Positions 9,589-17,035 of a stretch of DNA of 64,000 nucleotides are shown piece by piece. The stretch's first letter is position 1; each line of letters begins with the position of its first letter. This DNA comes from Lachnospiraceae bacterium YSD2013. GTDB taxonomy: Bacteria > Bacillota > Clostridia > Lachnospirales > Lachnospiraceae. The stretch is taken from the NCBI GenBank assembly GCA_900100895.1, contig FMTX01000019.1, forward strand, positions 1 through 64,000, given 5' to 3'. Below the pieces are notes generated by a model. That model was not told where the DNA came from and did not search any database. It worked only from the letters and a program-made list of their open reading frames with translations. The translations under genes and the position numbers were made by a program.

Positions 9589-9962
9589 TATAATCCCTCC
9601 TTTTTAAGTCTTAAGGATATCTCATCAAGATCGAGCGTGTGATATCTCTTGTAAAGTCTGATGGTAAGCGACAGCATAAGCGCGGTTACCGAAACCGACA
9701 CAACTATACCCGTAAGTACGAGTCCGCTGGGAATCGGGTTAATATATGCTTCGGGCTCCACCACACCATCGATAATGATAGGCGCAACATGTCCCTTAAT
9801 ATAGCCTTTCAGCGCAAGAAACAGATACACCGCCGTATCCATGATATTAAGTCCGATAATCTTCTTGATAAGATTCTTGTGAAGCAACAGATTCGTAAAA
9901 CCGATTGCAAATATAATCATTGAAACCGCTTCAGCGTAGTTGTTAAGAAGGTTCGTATTCAT
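9588..9962 (-). CDS. mrpC: Na+/H+ antiporter subunit C (MrpC/NuoK-like)
   Basis: The 124-aa protein has three membrane helices. The ATG at 9962 has AAGGAGGT 8 nt upstream; an in-frame extension to 10061 lies inside the upstream gene and is rejected. The sequence (FTNLLLHKNLIKKIIGLNIM, then PSGLVLTGIVVSVSVTALML) is characteristic of MrpC/MnhC, the NuoK homologue that bridges the large subunits. It overlaps the next gene by one base and follows the previous stop by one base, so translation is probably coupled. Confidence 0.9.
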   Translation of the reverse strand: MNTNLLNNYAEAVSMIIFAIGFTNLLLHKNLIKKIIGLNIMDTAVYLFLALKGYIKGHVAPIIIDGVVEPEAYINPIPSGLVLTGIVVSVSVTALMLSLTIRLYKRYHTLDLDEISLRLKKEGL

Positions 9963-9963
9963 C

Positions 9964-10929
9964 TTACAGACCTCCTTTTCTGAACATCGCATAGAAAGCA
10001 TACATGGTACAAGCCACCACGCAACCAACCGCGATATCAAGCGGCAGAATAAGACCCGCACTCAAAATGTGTCCGGGAATACCCTTTGAAATATGTGAAT
10101 CGAGACCGTTCGCACCGCAGAAGAACGCATAACACTTAGCCAGTGCGTAAAAAGCAAGTCCCGAGAAAATAACAGTCTTATAAACCTTTTCATTAAAAAA
10201 TCTCTCGGTCTTTTCAAATCCGAAAGCATTAAGATACAGAATTAATCCCGCACCTATAATTGCTCCGCCGGAGAATCCGCCGCCGGGCGACAAATGTCCG
10301 TTTAGTATTACATATATTCCGAACAGAATAATAATCGGTACCAAAAGCATCGCTACCTTCTGAAGTATAGCGTCGTGGTGCGGCTCAAATATCTTATCCT
10401 CTTCCTCCGCCTCTACAATCGTCTCGGTAATCTTAGTATCCTCGGGATCTCTCTCGCTCTTATCAAGACGAAGAAGAATAGTTACCGCAATAGCCGCCAC
10501 AAAAAGCACATGCGACTCTCCCAAAGTATCAAAAGCACGATAATCAAGAATCATGCCCGCAACAATATTGGTAGCACCGGTCTCCTCCAGACCTTTCTCG
10601 ATATAACGCTTTTCAACCTCGTTATTGGCAGGATTATTGATGTCACCAATCTTAGGAAGCCGGCCAACAGTAATTAACAGGACAGCGCTAAAGAATATAG
10701 CAAATACCACCGCAAGAATCTGATAAAGGAATCTCCACTTTCTGAAGGAACCTCTGTCGGCGGCATCAAATACTTTTTCTTTGACTTTTTCAATATCTTC
10801 TTTGTGCTCGGCCTTGGTGATGATATTTATTTCTTCATCGTCATCCCTGATGGTCATGTTCTCATAAAGGTCGTTTCGGCTTTCCCACACCCAGTTAAGA
10901 AGGCGACTAAACAGATTCTTTTTCTTCAT
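9964..10929 (-). CDS. mrpB: MbhE-like plus MrpB (MnhB) domain protein
   Basis: The 321-aa protein has a cytoplasmic charged N-terminus (1-65). It then has an MbhE-like segment with GATNIVAGMILDYRAFDTLGE near 130-150, then a charged linker, and a MnhB domain with LNGHLSPGGGFSGGAIIGAG near 210-230. In classical Mrp operons the MbhE region is the C-terminus of MrpA and MrpB is separate; here MbhE and MrpB are one polypeptide. It overlaps the preceding gene by 23 nt. It is likely the hinge between large and small subunits of the antiporter. Confidence 0.85.
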   Translation of the reverse strand: MKKKNLFSRLLNWVWESRNDLYENMTIRDDDEEINIITKAEHKEDIEKVKEKVFDAADRGSFRKWRFLYQILAVVFAIFFSAVLLITVGRLPKIGDINNPANNEVEKRYIEKGLEETGATNIVAGMILDYRAFDTLGESHVLFVAAIAVTILLRLDKSERDPEDTKITETIVEAEEEDKIFEPHHDAILQKVAMLLVPIIILFGIYVILNGHLSPGGGFSGGAIIGAGLILYLNAFGFEKTERFFNEKVYKTVIFSGLAFYALAKCYAFFCGANGLDSHISKGIPGHILSAGLILPLDIAVGCVVACTMYAFYAMFRKGGL

Positions 10930-11200
10930 CTTTTTTAACCTCCTTCTTCTTGCCGCTTGCGTCCTTGAACATGGAATGAATACGGTTTAAGGTCACAAAG
11001 AACAATACACTTGTGATTCCCGCGCCGACTGCAGCCTCGGTAATGGCCAGATCCGGAGACTCAAGAAGCATCCAGATTACGGACATAATAAGGCTGTAAG
11101 ACATAAATATCAGTACCGAATTCAACAGATTTTTTGAAAAACTAACCGCTATCGCACACACTACCAGGAACGATAACAGCACACACATAAGTATTGTCAT
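10907..11200 (-). CDS. MbhD-like antiporter subunit (DUF4040)
   Basis: The 97-aa protein has three helices and the family motif SPDLAITEAAVGAGITSVLFF. It is equivalent to the MbhD part of MrpA (and to NuoJ in complex I). The last 25 residues are lysine/glutamate-rich and cytoplasmic. The start ATG at 11200 overlaps the mrpG stop by 4 nt with no strong SD, so translation is probably coupled. Having MbhD as a free subunit, as in archaeal Mbh and some clostridial operons, shows that a canonical MrpA is absent here. Confidence 0.85.
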   Translation of the reverse strand: MTILMCVLLSFLVVCAIAVSFSKNLLNSVLIFMSYSLIMSVIWMLLESPDLAITEAAVGAGITSVLFFVTLNRIHSMFKDASGKKKEVKKDEEKESV

Positions 11201-11571
11201 TTTACTGCACCATCATTCTTGTCTATAAGTTGATGTGATTCTTCCTCGCTACATACATGGAAATGCTCTTCCTTGTTCTCCTCGGTATAATTGATAAGCC
11301 TTGAAATTAAATGGCTCGAAACCGGAGATGCGAACCAGAAGAATATAAGTACAAGCACAAGCTTCGCGCTTGTGAAATCAAAACCGTTTATAATAACCGC
11401 GCCCAGTATAATCTCTGCAAAAGCAAGCGTGTCGCCGCTGCCCGCAAAATGCATTCTGTCGAGCACGTACTTAAGCCTATACACTCCCAACACTTCAACA
11501 AGAAAGCCGCCGATTCCGAGAGTGATAAAAAGGCATCCGATTATCAGTCTGATAAGATTAACCGTTTCCAT
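11197..11571 (-). CDS. mrpG: Na+/H+ antiporter subunit G
   Basis: The 124-aa protein has three helices and the MrpG/MnhG signature FAGSGDTLAFAEIILG, preceded by GVYRLKYVLDRMH. GGAGGAG lies 7 nt before the ATG. It overlaps mrpF by 14 nt. The C-terminus has a short acidic/histidine tail (EEHFHVCSEEESH) not typical of the family. Role: small membrane subunit needed for assembly and function of Mrp antiporters. Confidence 0.88.
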   Translation of the reverse strand: METVNLIRLIIGCLFITLGIGGFLVEVLGVYRLKYVLDRMHFAGSGDTLAFAEIILGAVIINGFDFTSAKLVLVLIFFWFASPVSSHLISRLINYTEENKEEHFHVCSEEESHQLIDKNDGAVK

Positions 11572-11887
11572 TCTTTCGCTCCTCCAACACTTTCTTTTTC
11601 GTAAGGTAGGCGCCCACGTACACCTTGCAAAGAACTATCACCGCAAGGAACGATATAAGTGCGTAAATAAGGCAGATATCGGCAAGATACCCTTCGCGAA
11701 GCTTAACAAGAAGTATCGCAATCATCGACATCGTAATAGTACCGAGCATATTGATGGACACTACTCTGTCCGCGGGTGTCGGACCGATTATCGCTCTGAA
11801 CAGGCACAAAAGCGCAATAATACCGAGAACGATAAGGGCTACCGTAGCAAATACGCCGTATACTTCATAGAACGCTTCAATACTCAT
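11558..11887 (-). CDS. mrpF: Na+/H+ antiporter subunit F
   Basis: The 109-aa protein has three helices and the MrpF signature GPTPADRVVSINMLG near residues 34-48. It begins 3 nt after the mrpE stop with GGGTGGG upstream of its ATG. It is the second gene of the operon. The length matches the family (about 90-110 aa). Confidence 0.9.
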   Translation of the reverse strand: MSIEAFYEVYGVFATVALIVLGIIALLCLFRAIIGPTPADRVVSINMLGTITMSMIAILLVKLREGYLADICLIYALISFLAVIVLCKVYVGAYLTKKKVLEERKNGNG

Positions 11888-11890
11888 ACG

Positions 11891-12388
11891 CTAGTCCCAC
11901 CCTTCCTCAAGTTTCAAAAGTTTCTTTTCAAATATTGTATTATCGAGGCCTTCTGCCAGAGATTTATCGTAGCAATGAATCGTGAGCTTGTTGCCTTTCA
12001 CCTTAACCGTGATGGTACCGGGCGTAAGCGTGATTGCATTGGCAAGAAACACTCTTGCGGTGCGGGTCTTAAGCTTACTCTCGAATGTAACCATGACAGG
12101 CTCACGTTTATCTTTAGAATGTAAAAAGAAAAGTCTGAAGAGATTGAAATTGGCTTTGACGATTTCGCAAATCAAAACAAATGCATATGCGAGCATTGCG
12201 GGGAACTTTTTTAGCAAAACAAAGTCTTTCTTTATGGAATAATCCATAAATTTGCATACAAAAGCAAGCATGAGCGCCGCCAATACAACACCGAATATTG
12301 CGATTTCCAAAGTGAACGCCTGATTAAAGACTATCCAACACACAAAAAACAGTATAAACACGCCAATCCTCCACAGAATCTTAAGCAC
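11891..12388 (-). CDS. mrpE: Na+/H+ antiporter subunit E
   Basis: The 165-aa protein has two to three N-terminal helices followed by a cytoplasmic MrpE domain (ANAITLTPGTITVKVKGNKL near 115-135). It is the first gene of the antiporter operon. The start is GTG at 12388 without a recognisable SD. The best -10 box lies only about 11 nt upstream, so the mRNA may be nearly leaderless. Confidence 0.87.
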   Translation of the reverse strand: MLKILWRIGVFILFFVCWIVFNQAFTLEIAIFGVVLAALMLAFVCKFMDYSIKKDFVLLKKFPAMLAYAFVLICEIVKANFNLFRLFFLHSKDKREPVMVTFESKLKTRTARVFLANAITLTPGTITVKVKGNKLTIHCYDKSLAEGLDNTIFEKKLLKLEEGWD

Positions 12389-12398
12389 TAACTTTAAT

Positions 12399-12427
12399 TA
12401 TATAGCACCGCTATTATCAATGCGCAA
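12399..12427 (-). promoter_or_regulatory. Candidate promoter of the antiporter operon
   Basis: On the minus strand, -35 TTGCGC (12427-12422), a 17-nt spacer ending in TGC, and -10 TATATA (12404-12399) form an extended -10 promoter. The predicted transcript start is a few bases before the mrpE GTG. Confidence 0.45.
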
Positions 12428-12477
12428 GCGTCAAAATGCACTATTTTCCGACTATTTTCTTTTGGTAAATTCATTTG

Positions 12478-12486
12478 TGTTATAAT
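12478..12486 (+). promoter_or_regulatory. Extended -10 promoter of the GGDEF gene
   Basis: TGT precedes a perfect TATAAT (12481-12486). The -35 region is poor, which suits an extended -10 promoter. It is divergent from the antiporter operon and 48 nt before the ATG at 12534. Confidence 0.6.
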
Positions 12487-12533
12487 GATAGGTGATGGTT
12501 GTGTATAGCTTTTCACAATCTTTTGGAGGTTAC

Positions 12534-13832
12534 ATGAATAAAAAGGGAATTTACAAGAGGATGCTCGCGCTTGCGGTCGTCCCTATACTTATTTTCGGAA
12601 TAGCTCTGACTATCTTTTGCTACATAAGATTTAAGGAGACCCTTTACAATACCACAAAGACCAATATGGCCGACATGGCTCACTATATAATCATCACCTA
12701 CGATAAGACTTATCCGGGTGACTACTCTCTTGTCCCCAATTCAAGCGGCACATATGACGTATACAAAGGCGACGAAAATATCACCTATGACTACTCAATC
12801 GTAGATGCCTATGCTCGTGAGACCGACACCGAAGTTTCGTATCTATATATGGATGTGCGTGTTCATACCACATTTAAAACCGAGACAGGAAAGCGTTATT
12901 CCGGCATAAGCGCCAATGAAGAAACTTCCGCCATGGTTATCGGAAACGGCGCCGAAGCCTTCTATAAGAACGTTCCCATCCTTGGCAAGGAATATCTTGT
13001 ATACTACGCTCCCATCCGTAACTCAGACCACTCTGTTGTAGGTATGGTCGAGGTTGCCAAAAGAACAACCGACATAAAGAAAAAAGTTATGCTCGCCGTA
13101 TGGCCCATGCTCCTTCTTGCTATACCCGGCATGGCGCTTGTTGCTTTCTTTTCCTATGGATACACCAAAGGCGTTACCAATACATTAAAGAAGATTCAGG
13201 ATTTCCTCGGACGTATCGCAGCCGGTAACCTTTCGGCCGAAATGCCTCCCGAGTGTATACGCAGAACCGACGAGCTCGGTGATATTACGAAGTCTTCTAT
13301 CCAGATGGCCAAGAGTATTCGAGCCTCTGTCGAGACTGACCCTCTTACCGGCCTTAACAACCGTCGTTACGTACATTCCGCAGTTGCAAGAATTGCGGCC
13401 CGCTCAGAAATGACCGGTGTCCCGTTCTCGGTTGCAATCTGCGATATCGACTTCTTTAAAAAGGTTAACGATACTTACGGACACAATGCAGGTGACGAAG
13501 TGCTGAAAGCAGTTGCCTCCCAGCTTAAGAAAGCCATGATCGGTAACGGCTTCGCAGCTCGATGGGGCGGTGAGGAATTCGTCCTCATATTCGACCGTTC
13601 AAACGTTGAAGATTCCGTCAAGATTCTTGAAGGCCTCGCGGACAACATCCGCGCGATGATAGTCTACACCGAAGGATACGAAATCAAGATTACCATGACC
13701 ATGGGTGTAAGCCCCGGCACTTCCGGTGATGTCGAAGCCATCGTCGAATCCGCCGATGCCAAGCTCTACTACGGTAAGGAACACGGCCGTAACCAGATTG
13801 TGGCAGAGATTCCGGAGGAAGACAAAGAATAG
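12534..13832 (+). CDS. Membrane diguanylate cyclase with extracellular sensor and HAMP-like segment
   Basis: The 432-aa protein starts at ATG 12534 with GGAGG 5 nt upstream, preferred over an earlier in-frame ATG. It has an N-terminal TM (about 8-28), an extracytoplasmic Cache-like region (about 30-190), a second TM (about 195-215), a HAMP-like linker, and a GGDEF domain (about 270-425). The active motif is GGEEF in ARWGGEEFVLIF, and DIDFFKKVNDTYGH is intact. The usual RxxD inhibitory site five residues before the motif is not present, so product inhibition may be lost. Role: cyclic di-GMP synthesis in response to an external cue. Flagellar and Tad pilus loci in this window are plausible outputs. 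Confidence 0.88.
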   Translation: MNKKGIYKRMLALAVVPILIFGIALTIFCYIRFKETLYNTTKTNMADMAHYIIITYDKTYPGDYSLVPNSSGTYDVYKGDENITYDYSIVDAYARETDTEVSYLYMDVRVHTTFKTETGKRYSGISANEETSAMVIGNGAEAFYKNVPILGKEYLVYYAPIRNSDHSVVGMVEVAKRTTDIKKKVMLAVWPMLLLAIPGMALVAFFSYGYTKGVTNTLKKIQDFLGRIAAGNLSAEMPPECIRRTDELGDITKSSIQMAKSIRASVETDPLTGLNNRRYVHSAVARIAARSEMTGVPFSVAICDIDFFKKVNDTYGHNAGDEVLKAVASQLKKAMIGNGFAARWGGEEFVLIFDRSNVEDSVKILEGLADNIRAMIVYTEGYEIKITMTMGVSPGTSGDVEAIVESADAKLYYGKEHGRNQIVAEIPEEDKE

Positions 13833-13847
13833 TTTGAAGATAAAATC

Positions 13848-13875
13848 AGCGCCGGCTTTTTGTTAAGCCGGCGCT
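13848..13875. terminator. Bidirectional terminator
   Basis: The perfect 11-bp arms AGCGCCGGCTT (13848-13858) and AAGCCGGCGCT (13865-13875) lie between the convergent genes ending at 13832 and 13892, with T-rich sequence on both sides. Confidence 0.8.
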
Positions 13876-13891
13876 ATTATTATGCTTTTCT

Positions 13892-14527
13892 CTATTTTAT
13901 TTTAAGCTCAACCTTAGTCGGTTCCTTTACATGCTTGGCGAACTCTTCACCGTCCTTGGCAGTTCCAACCAGATTTCCATAATGCACGGGAATCGCAACC
14001 TTCGGTTTCATGGTATTAATCAGTCCCGCCGCTTTCTTGGCATCCATTGTATAGAAGCCACCTACAGGAACCAGTGCCACATCGCACTTAACTTCCTTGG
14101 CTTCTTTGATTGCATCGATATCGCCTGCGATGTAGATTCTGCTGCCGGCAACCGTAACAATGTAACCGACCCATTCGGCTACCTTCGGATGAAAAGGCTT
14201 CATGATATTGTACATCGGTACAGTCTCAAGCTCGAGGCCGTCAATGTTCTTGGAAATTTCAGGCTTAACAGTCTCAATCTTAGCCACAAGTGACTCGACT
14301 TCACGTGCCTTCTCCACCATTTTCCTGGGCACTACAAGAACGGTGTTCTTATTAACTACCTTCTCAATGTCCTTGACCGAAAAATGGTCGTAGTGGTCGT
14401 GCGTAATTAGCACAAACGTAGCATCATGAGGCGCTTCGTCCATTTCGAACGGATCGACATAGACTGCGCCGACTTCAGCATCAATCTTAATGCTGTTATG
14501 TTTGAATACAGTAATATTCTCCGTCAT
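13892..14527 (-). CDS. Metallo-beta-lactamase-fold hydrolase (UlaG/UPF0173-like)
   Basis: The 211-aa cytoplasmic protein has the metal-binding motif THDHYDHF (HxHxDH) near residues 39-46, AGDID near 133-137 and a late His in PVHYGN near 181. This is the layout of the small MBL-fold hydrolases related to UlaG. A GGGGGG-type SD precedes the ATG. The substrate cannot be told from sequence. It is 19 nt downstream of the DHH phosphoesterase gene, so the two are probably cotranscribed. Confidence 0.8.
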   Translation of the reverse strand: MTENITVFKHNSIKIDAEVGAVYVDPFEMDEAPHDATFVLITHDHYDHFSVKDIEKVVNKNTVLVVPRKMVEKAREVESLVAKIETVKPEISKNIDGLELETVPMYNIMKPFHPKVAEWVGYIVTVAGSRIYIAGDIDAIKEAKEVKCDVALVPVGGFYTMDAKKAAGLINTMKPKVAIPVHYGNLVGTAKDGEEFAKHVKEPTKVELKIK

Positions 14528-14546
14528 AATTCCCCCCTTTTATGAC

Positions 14547-15530
14547 TTACAATATCTGCGGATACTTCTCCTTAATCAGACCGATTGCTTTCTCCTGAAC
14601 GGCATCAAACAGATACATATCTGTTGACGGGAACTTGTCATTGGCAACAAAGCCACCTGCCATGGAAGCATGTCCTCCGCCGTTGCCCCAGCCTTCGAGT
14701 ACTTCTGCCGCAAGAGTGCCTGCATTAACGTCGGAGCGCTCGCTTCTGAAACTGAACTTGTATCCGCCGTCACGCTTCGCAAAGATTATTACAACTTCAG
14801 CCTCTGCAAGCGCAAGGAAGAAATCGCTGAGTGCCGCCACAAGTGCATCGGGGCAAAAGAAATCGAGGAAGGATAAGCATACCTTACCGAATACTCTCGC
14901 ATTCTCGATAGCTTCTCCGTAAGCCCTTAAATCGGTAAACTCCATGTTATTGGTCTCAAGCTCCGCAAGAAGCTTTCTGTCTGTATACGGGAATAAGAAT
15001 CCCAGCATATCTATATCAAATTCCGTAACACCGCGGCTTAACTGAAGCGTATCCATTCTGAGACCATACATAAGTGCCGTAGCCACCTTGGTCTCGGGAA
15101 CCAAATCCAGGTCCTTATAATACTCGGCAATTATAGAGGCACAAGCTCCTGTAATACGTAGGTCCGAATACTCGTAATCTATCTGCACTACCGTGGGATG
15201 ATGGTCGATTGCCGCGAGCTCGTCACCTACAAAATCTGTGGTATTGCCGTTATTCTTCTGACAATCCACAAGGATTATCATGTCTTCGGGCTTCATCTCA
15301 TTAACGATAGCATCATACGGACTCATCTCGATTCCGCAGAGAGTAAGAAGCTTAACACTTGATAGCTTATCTATCTGACCTTCGTGGCAGATTCTTGAAT
15401 CAATATTATATTCTTCCAGAAGTTTCTGGAGTCCGAAAGCTGTGGAAATCGCATCGGGATCGGGAAAATTATGAGTCTGAATCCAAACTACTTTGTTCTT
15501 GCATAATTCAATCAGTTTATCGGGTTTCAT
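14547..15530 (-). CDS. DHH/DHHA1 phosphoesterase (NrnA-like nanoRNase / pAp phosphatase)
   Basis: The 327-aa protein starts at the ATG at 15530 (GGAGG, 7-nt spacer); a TTG two codons earlier sits too close to the SD. Motifs: a DPDA-type first motif in HNFPDPDAISTAF, LVDCQ, the namesake AIDHHPT, and the DHHA1 glycine motif GNGGGHASMAGGF near the C-terminus. Domain order matches NrnA-type enzymes that degrade very short RNAs and can dephosphorylate pAp. That activity would also fit turnover of pGpG from cyclic di-GMP, made by the cyclase upstream, but this is inference. Confidence 0.8.
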   Translation of the reverse strand: MKPDKLIELCKNKVVWIQTHNFPDPDAISTAFGLQKLLEEYNIDSRICHEGQIDKLSSVKLLTLCGIEMSPYDAIVNEMKPEDMIILVDCQKNNGNTTDFVGDELAAIDHHPTVVQIDYEYSDLRITGACASIIAEYYKDLDLVPETKVATALMYGLRMDTLQLSRGVTEFDIDMLGFLFPYTDRKLLAELETNNMEFTDLRAYGEAIENARVFGKVCLSFLDFFCPDALVAALSDFFLALAEAEVVIIFAKRDGGYKFSFRSERSDVNAGTLAAEVLEGWGNGGGHASMAGGFVANDKFPSTDMYLFDAVQEKAIGLIKEKYPQIL

Positions 15531-15581
15531 CAGCAATCCTCCGTCTTAATAGTTTTCCCTAAGTACCGAATTATCCCCAAA

Positions 15582-15995
15582 CTATTTAATCTTAAGCTTT
15601 TCGCATATTTTCTTTTGCTCATCGTCGGCTGCTTCTCTGGGAGTCCAAAGCATCTTCTGCTTATCACCTACGAATCTGGGAATTACGTGAAGGTGATAGT
15701 GAGGAACACTCTGTCCTGCAGCTTCCTTATTGTTCTGAATAATATTAACGCCGTCGCACTTTAATACTTCGGTCTGTCTGGTGGCAATCTTCTTGGCAAG
15801 AATCATGGCCTTGCCGAGAGTCTCTTCATCGATTTCAAAAACGTCCTGATAGTGCTCCTTGGGAAGGATAAGTGCATGTCCCGGATTGGCGGGAGCGGCA
15901 TCAAGTATTACGTTAAATAAATCATCCTCATAAATGCTGTTGGTAGGAAATACTCCGTTAGCGAGCTTACAAAAAATGCAATCGTCTTTTTTCAC
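15582..15995 (-). CDS. HIT-family nucleotide hydrolase/transferase
   Basis: The 137-aa protein has the histidine triad in SVPHYHLHVIPRF near residues 95-107. It has an N-terminal CxxC (DCIFCKLANG) whose zinc partner is not obvious. Start GTG at 15995 follows GGAGG with an 8-nt spacer. Length and motif fit the Hint branch, which hydrolyses purine nucleoside phosphoramidates or adenylates. It is soluble and cytoplasmic. Confidence 0.9.
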   Translation of the reverse strand: MKKDDCIFCKLANGVFPTNSIYEDDLFNVILDAAPANPGHALILPKEHYQDVFEIDEETLGKAMILAKKIATRQTEVLKCDGVNIIQNNKEAAGQSVPHYHLHVIPRFVGDKQKMLWTPREAADDEQKKICEKLKIK

Positions 15996-16025
15996 TTTAG
16001 ATTCCTCCTGAAATGGATATATAGG

Positions 16026-16043
16026 CAGGACGCTTCGGTCCTG
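16026..16043 (-). other. Intergenic hairpin
   Basis: CAGGAC/GTCCTG, a 6-bp perfect stem with a 6-nt loop, lies 3 nt past the stop of the flavodoxin-SCP2 gene. No T-run follows on the minus strand, so it looks more like an mRNA stabiliser than a terminator. Confidence 0.4.
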
Positions 16044-16045
16044 TG

Positions 16046-17035
16046 TTATGCAAAAACAAACAGTGTGTCAAGAAGTCTTAATGCTTTGAAGTCGCCCTTC
16101 ATGCGCATGTCGCCTGCCATGAAAGCACGCTGGAAAGTCATGTTGCCCTTGGTTATGGCTGTTAACTTCTCGTCTGAAATCGAAATTTCAACATCGGCCT
16201 TGGGGGCTTCTTTGTATACACATTTAACCTCGCCACTCTCTACCGTGATGTAGAGAGGAAGCTTGTGGCCTTCTATCTGGAAAAGATATGTAACATCAGT
16301 GCTGTCTTCGGGATGGAATGCCTTCTCGAAGTCAGCGATGAATTTCTCGGAATCTTCCTTGTCCGTGACGCCCATCATATTACGGAACATGCTCGCAAGT
16401 TCGGAGATGTCTTCTTTTTGCTGTTGAACGTATGCATCATCAGCAGCGTACTTGGAAAGCTGCTCTGTCTCCTGAGGAGTGAGATCGGAGTTCTTGGTCA
16501 TGTTGACTTTCTGCTTGACCGCCTGGTTGGAAGCGGGAAGGCTCGGGAATTTCTGGCTGATGGTACGATACATGTTCTCAGCCTTCTTCTCGATGAGTCG
16601 AATGTAGTCTTCGTTCTCCAGAAGCTCGACATCCTCTATATATCCGCAGATACCGCTGCAGGGAAGTCCGCCCAGAATCTCCCATGCGTTGGAAAGATTA
16701 AGCTTACCCTCGCGCTCGCCGTAGGTAGTCGCCATGACGATGGGGCACATGTAAATCTTAGACAGTTTTTCCTTGTCCGCGTAGAGCCAGCAGGCATCGA
16801 GGAAAGACTGCATATATCCGCCGATTCCGTACCACTCAACTGTCGTCGCAAGGATTACTCCGTCGGCCGACTTAAGTGTCTGCGGAAGGGTGGTGATGGT
16901 ATTCTTAAGTTCATGAAGATCGTATCTCTCAACAGTTACGTGTAACTCTTCAAGCACCGCCTGCATTTTATTTATTACAAATAGTGTGGGGTCGTCGATA
17001 AGCCCGCGACCGCCGTAATAAATATTAATCTTCAT
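16046..17035 (-). CDS. NADPH-FMN reductase/flavodoxin-like protein fused to SCP2 domain
   Basis: The 329-aa protein has an N-terminal flavodoxin-like region of the NADPH-dependent FMN reductase type (about 1-170): INIYYGGRG, then ADGVILATTVEWYGIGGYMQSFLDA. A helical linker (170-215) follows, then a C-terminal SCP2/sterol-carrier domain (about 220-329), seen in ADVEISISDEKLTAITKGNMTFQRAFMAGDMRMKGD. GGGGAG precedes the ATG. The start overlaps the rhomboid gene end by 11 nt. SCP2 binds lipid-like ligands, so a flavin-dependent step on a hydrophobic substrate is a guess. Confidence 0.75.
   Translation of the reverse strand: MKINIYYGGRGLIDDPTLFVINKMQAVLEELHVTVERYDLHELKNTITTLPQTLKSADGVILATTVEWYGIGGYMQSFLDACWLYADKEKLSKIYMCPIVMATTYGEREGKLNLSNAWEILGGLPCSGICGYIEDVELLENEDYIRLIEKKAENMYRTISQKFPSLPASNQAVKQKVNMTKNSDLTPQETEQLSKYAADDAYVQQQKEDISELASMFRNMMGVTDKEDSEKFIADFEKAFHPEDSTDVTYLFQIEGHKLPLYITVESGEVKCVYKEAPKADVEISISDEKLTAITKGNMTFQRAFMAGDMRMKGDFKALRLLDTLFVFA

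Noticed and set aside
3472-12388. Complex I or membrane-bound hydrogenase operon
   Set aside because: Only antiporter-module subunits are present; no NiFe, Fe-S, quinone or NADH-binding subunits were found on either side.
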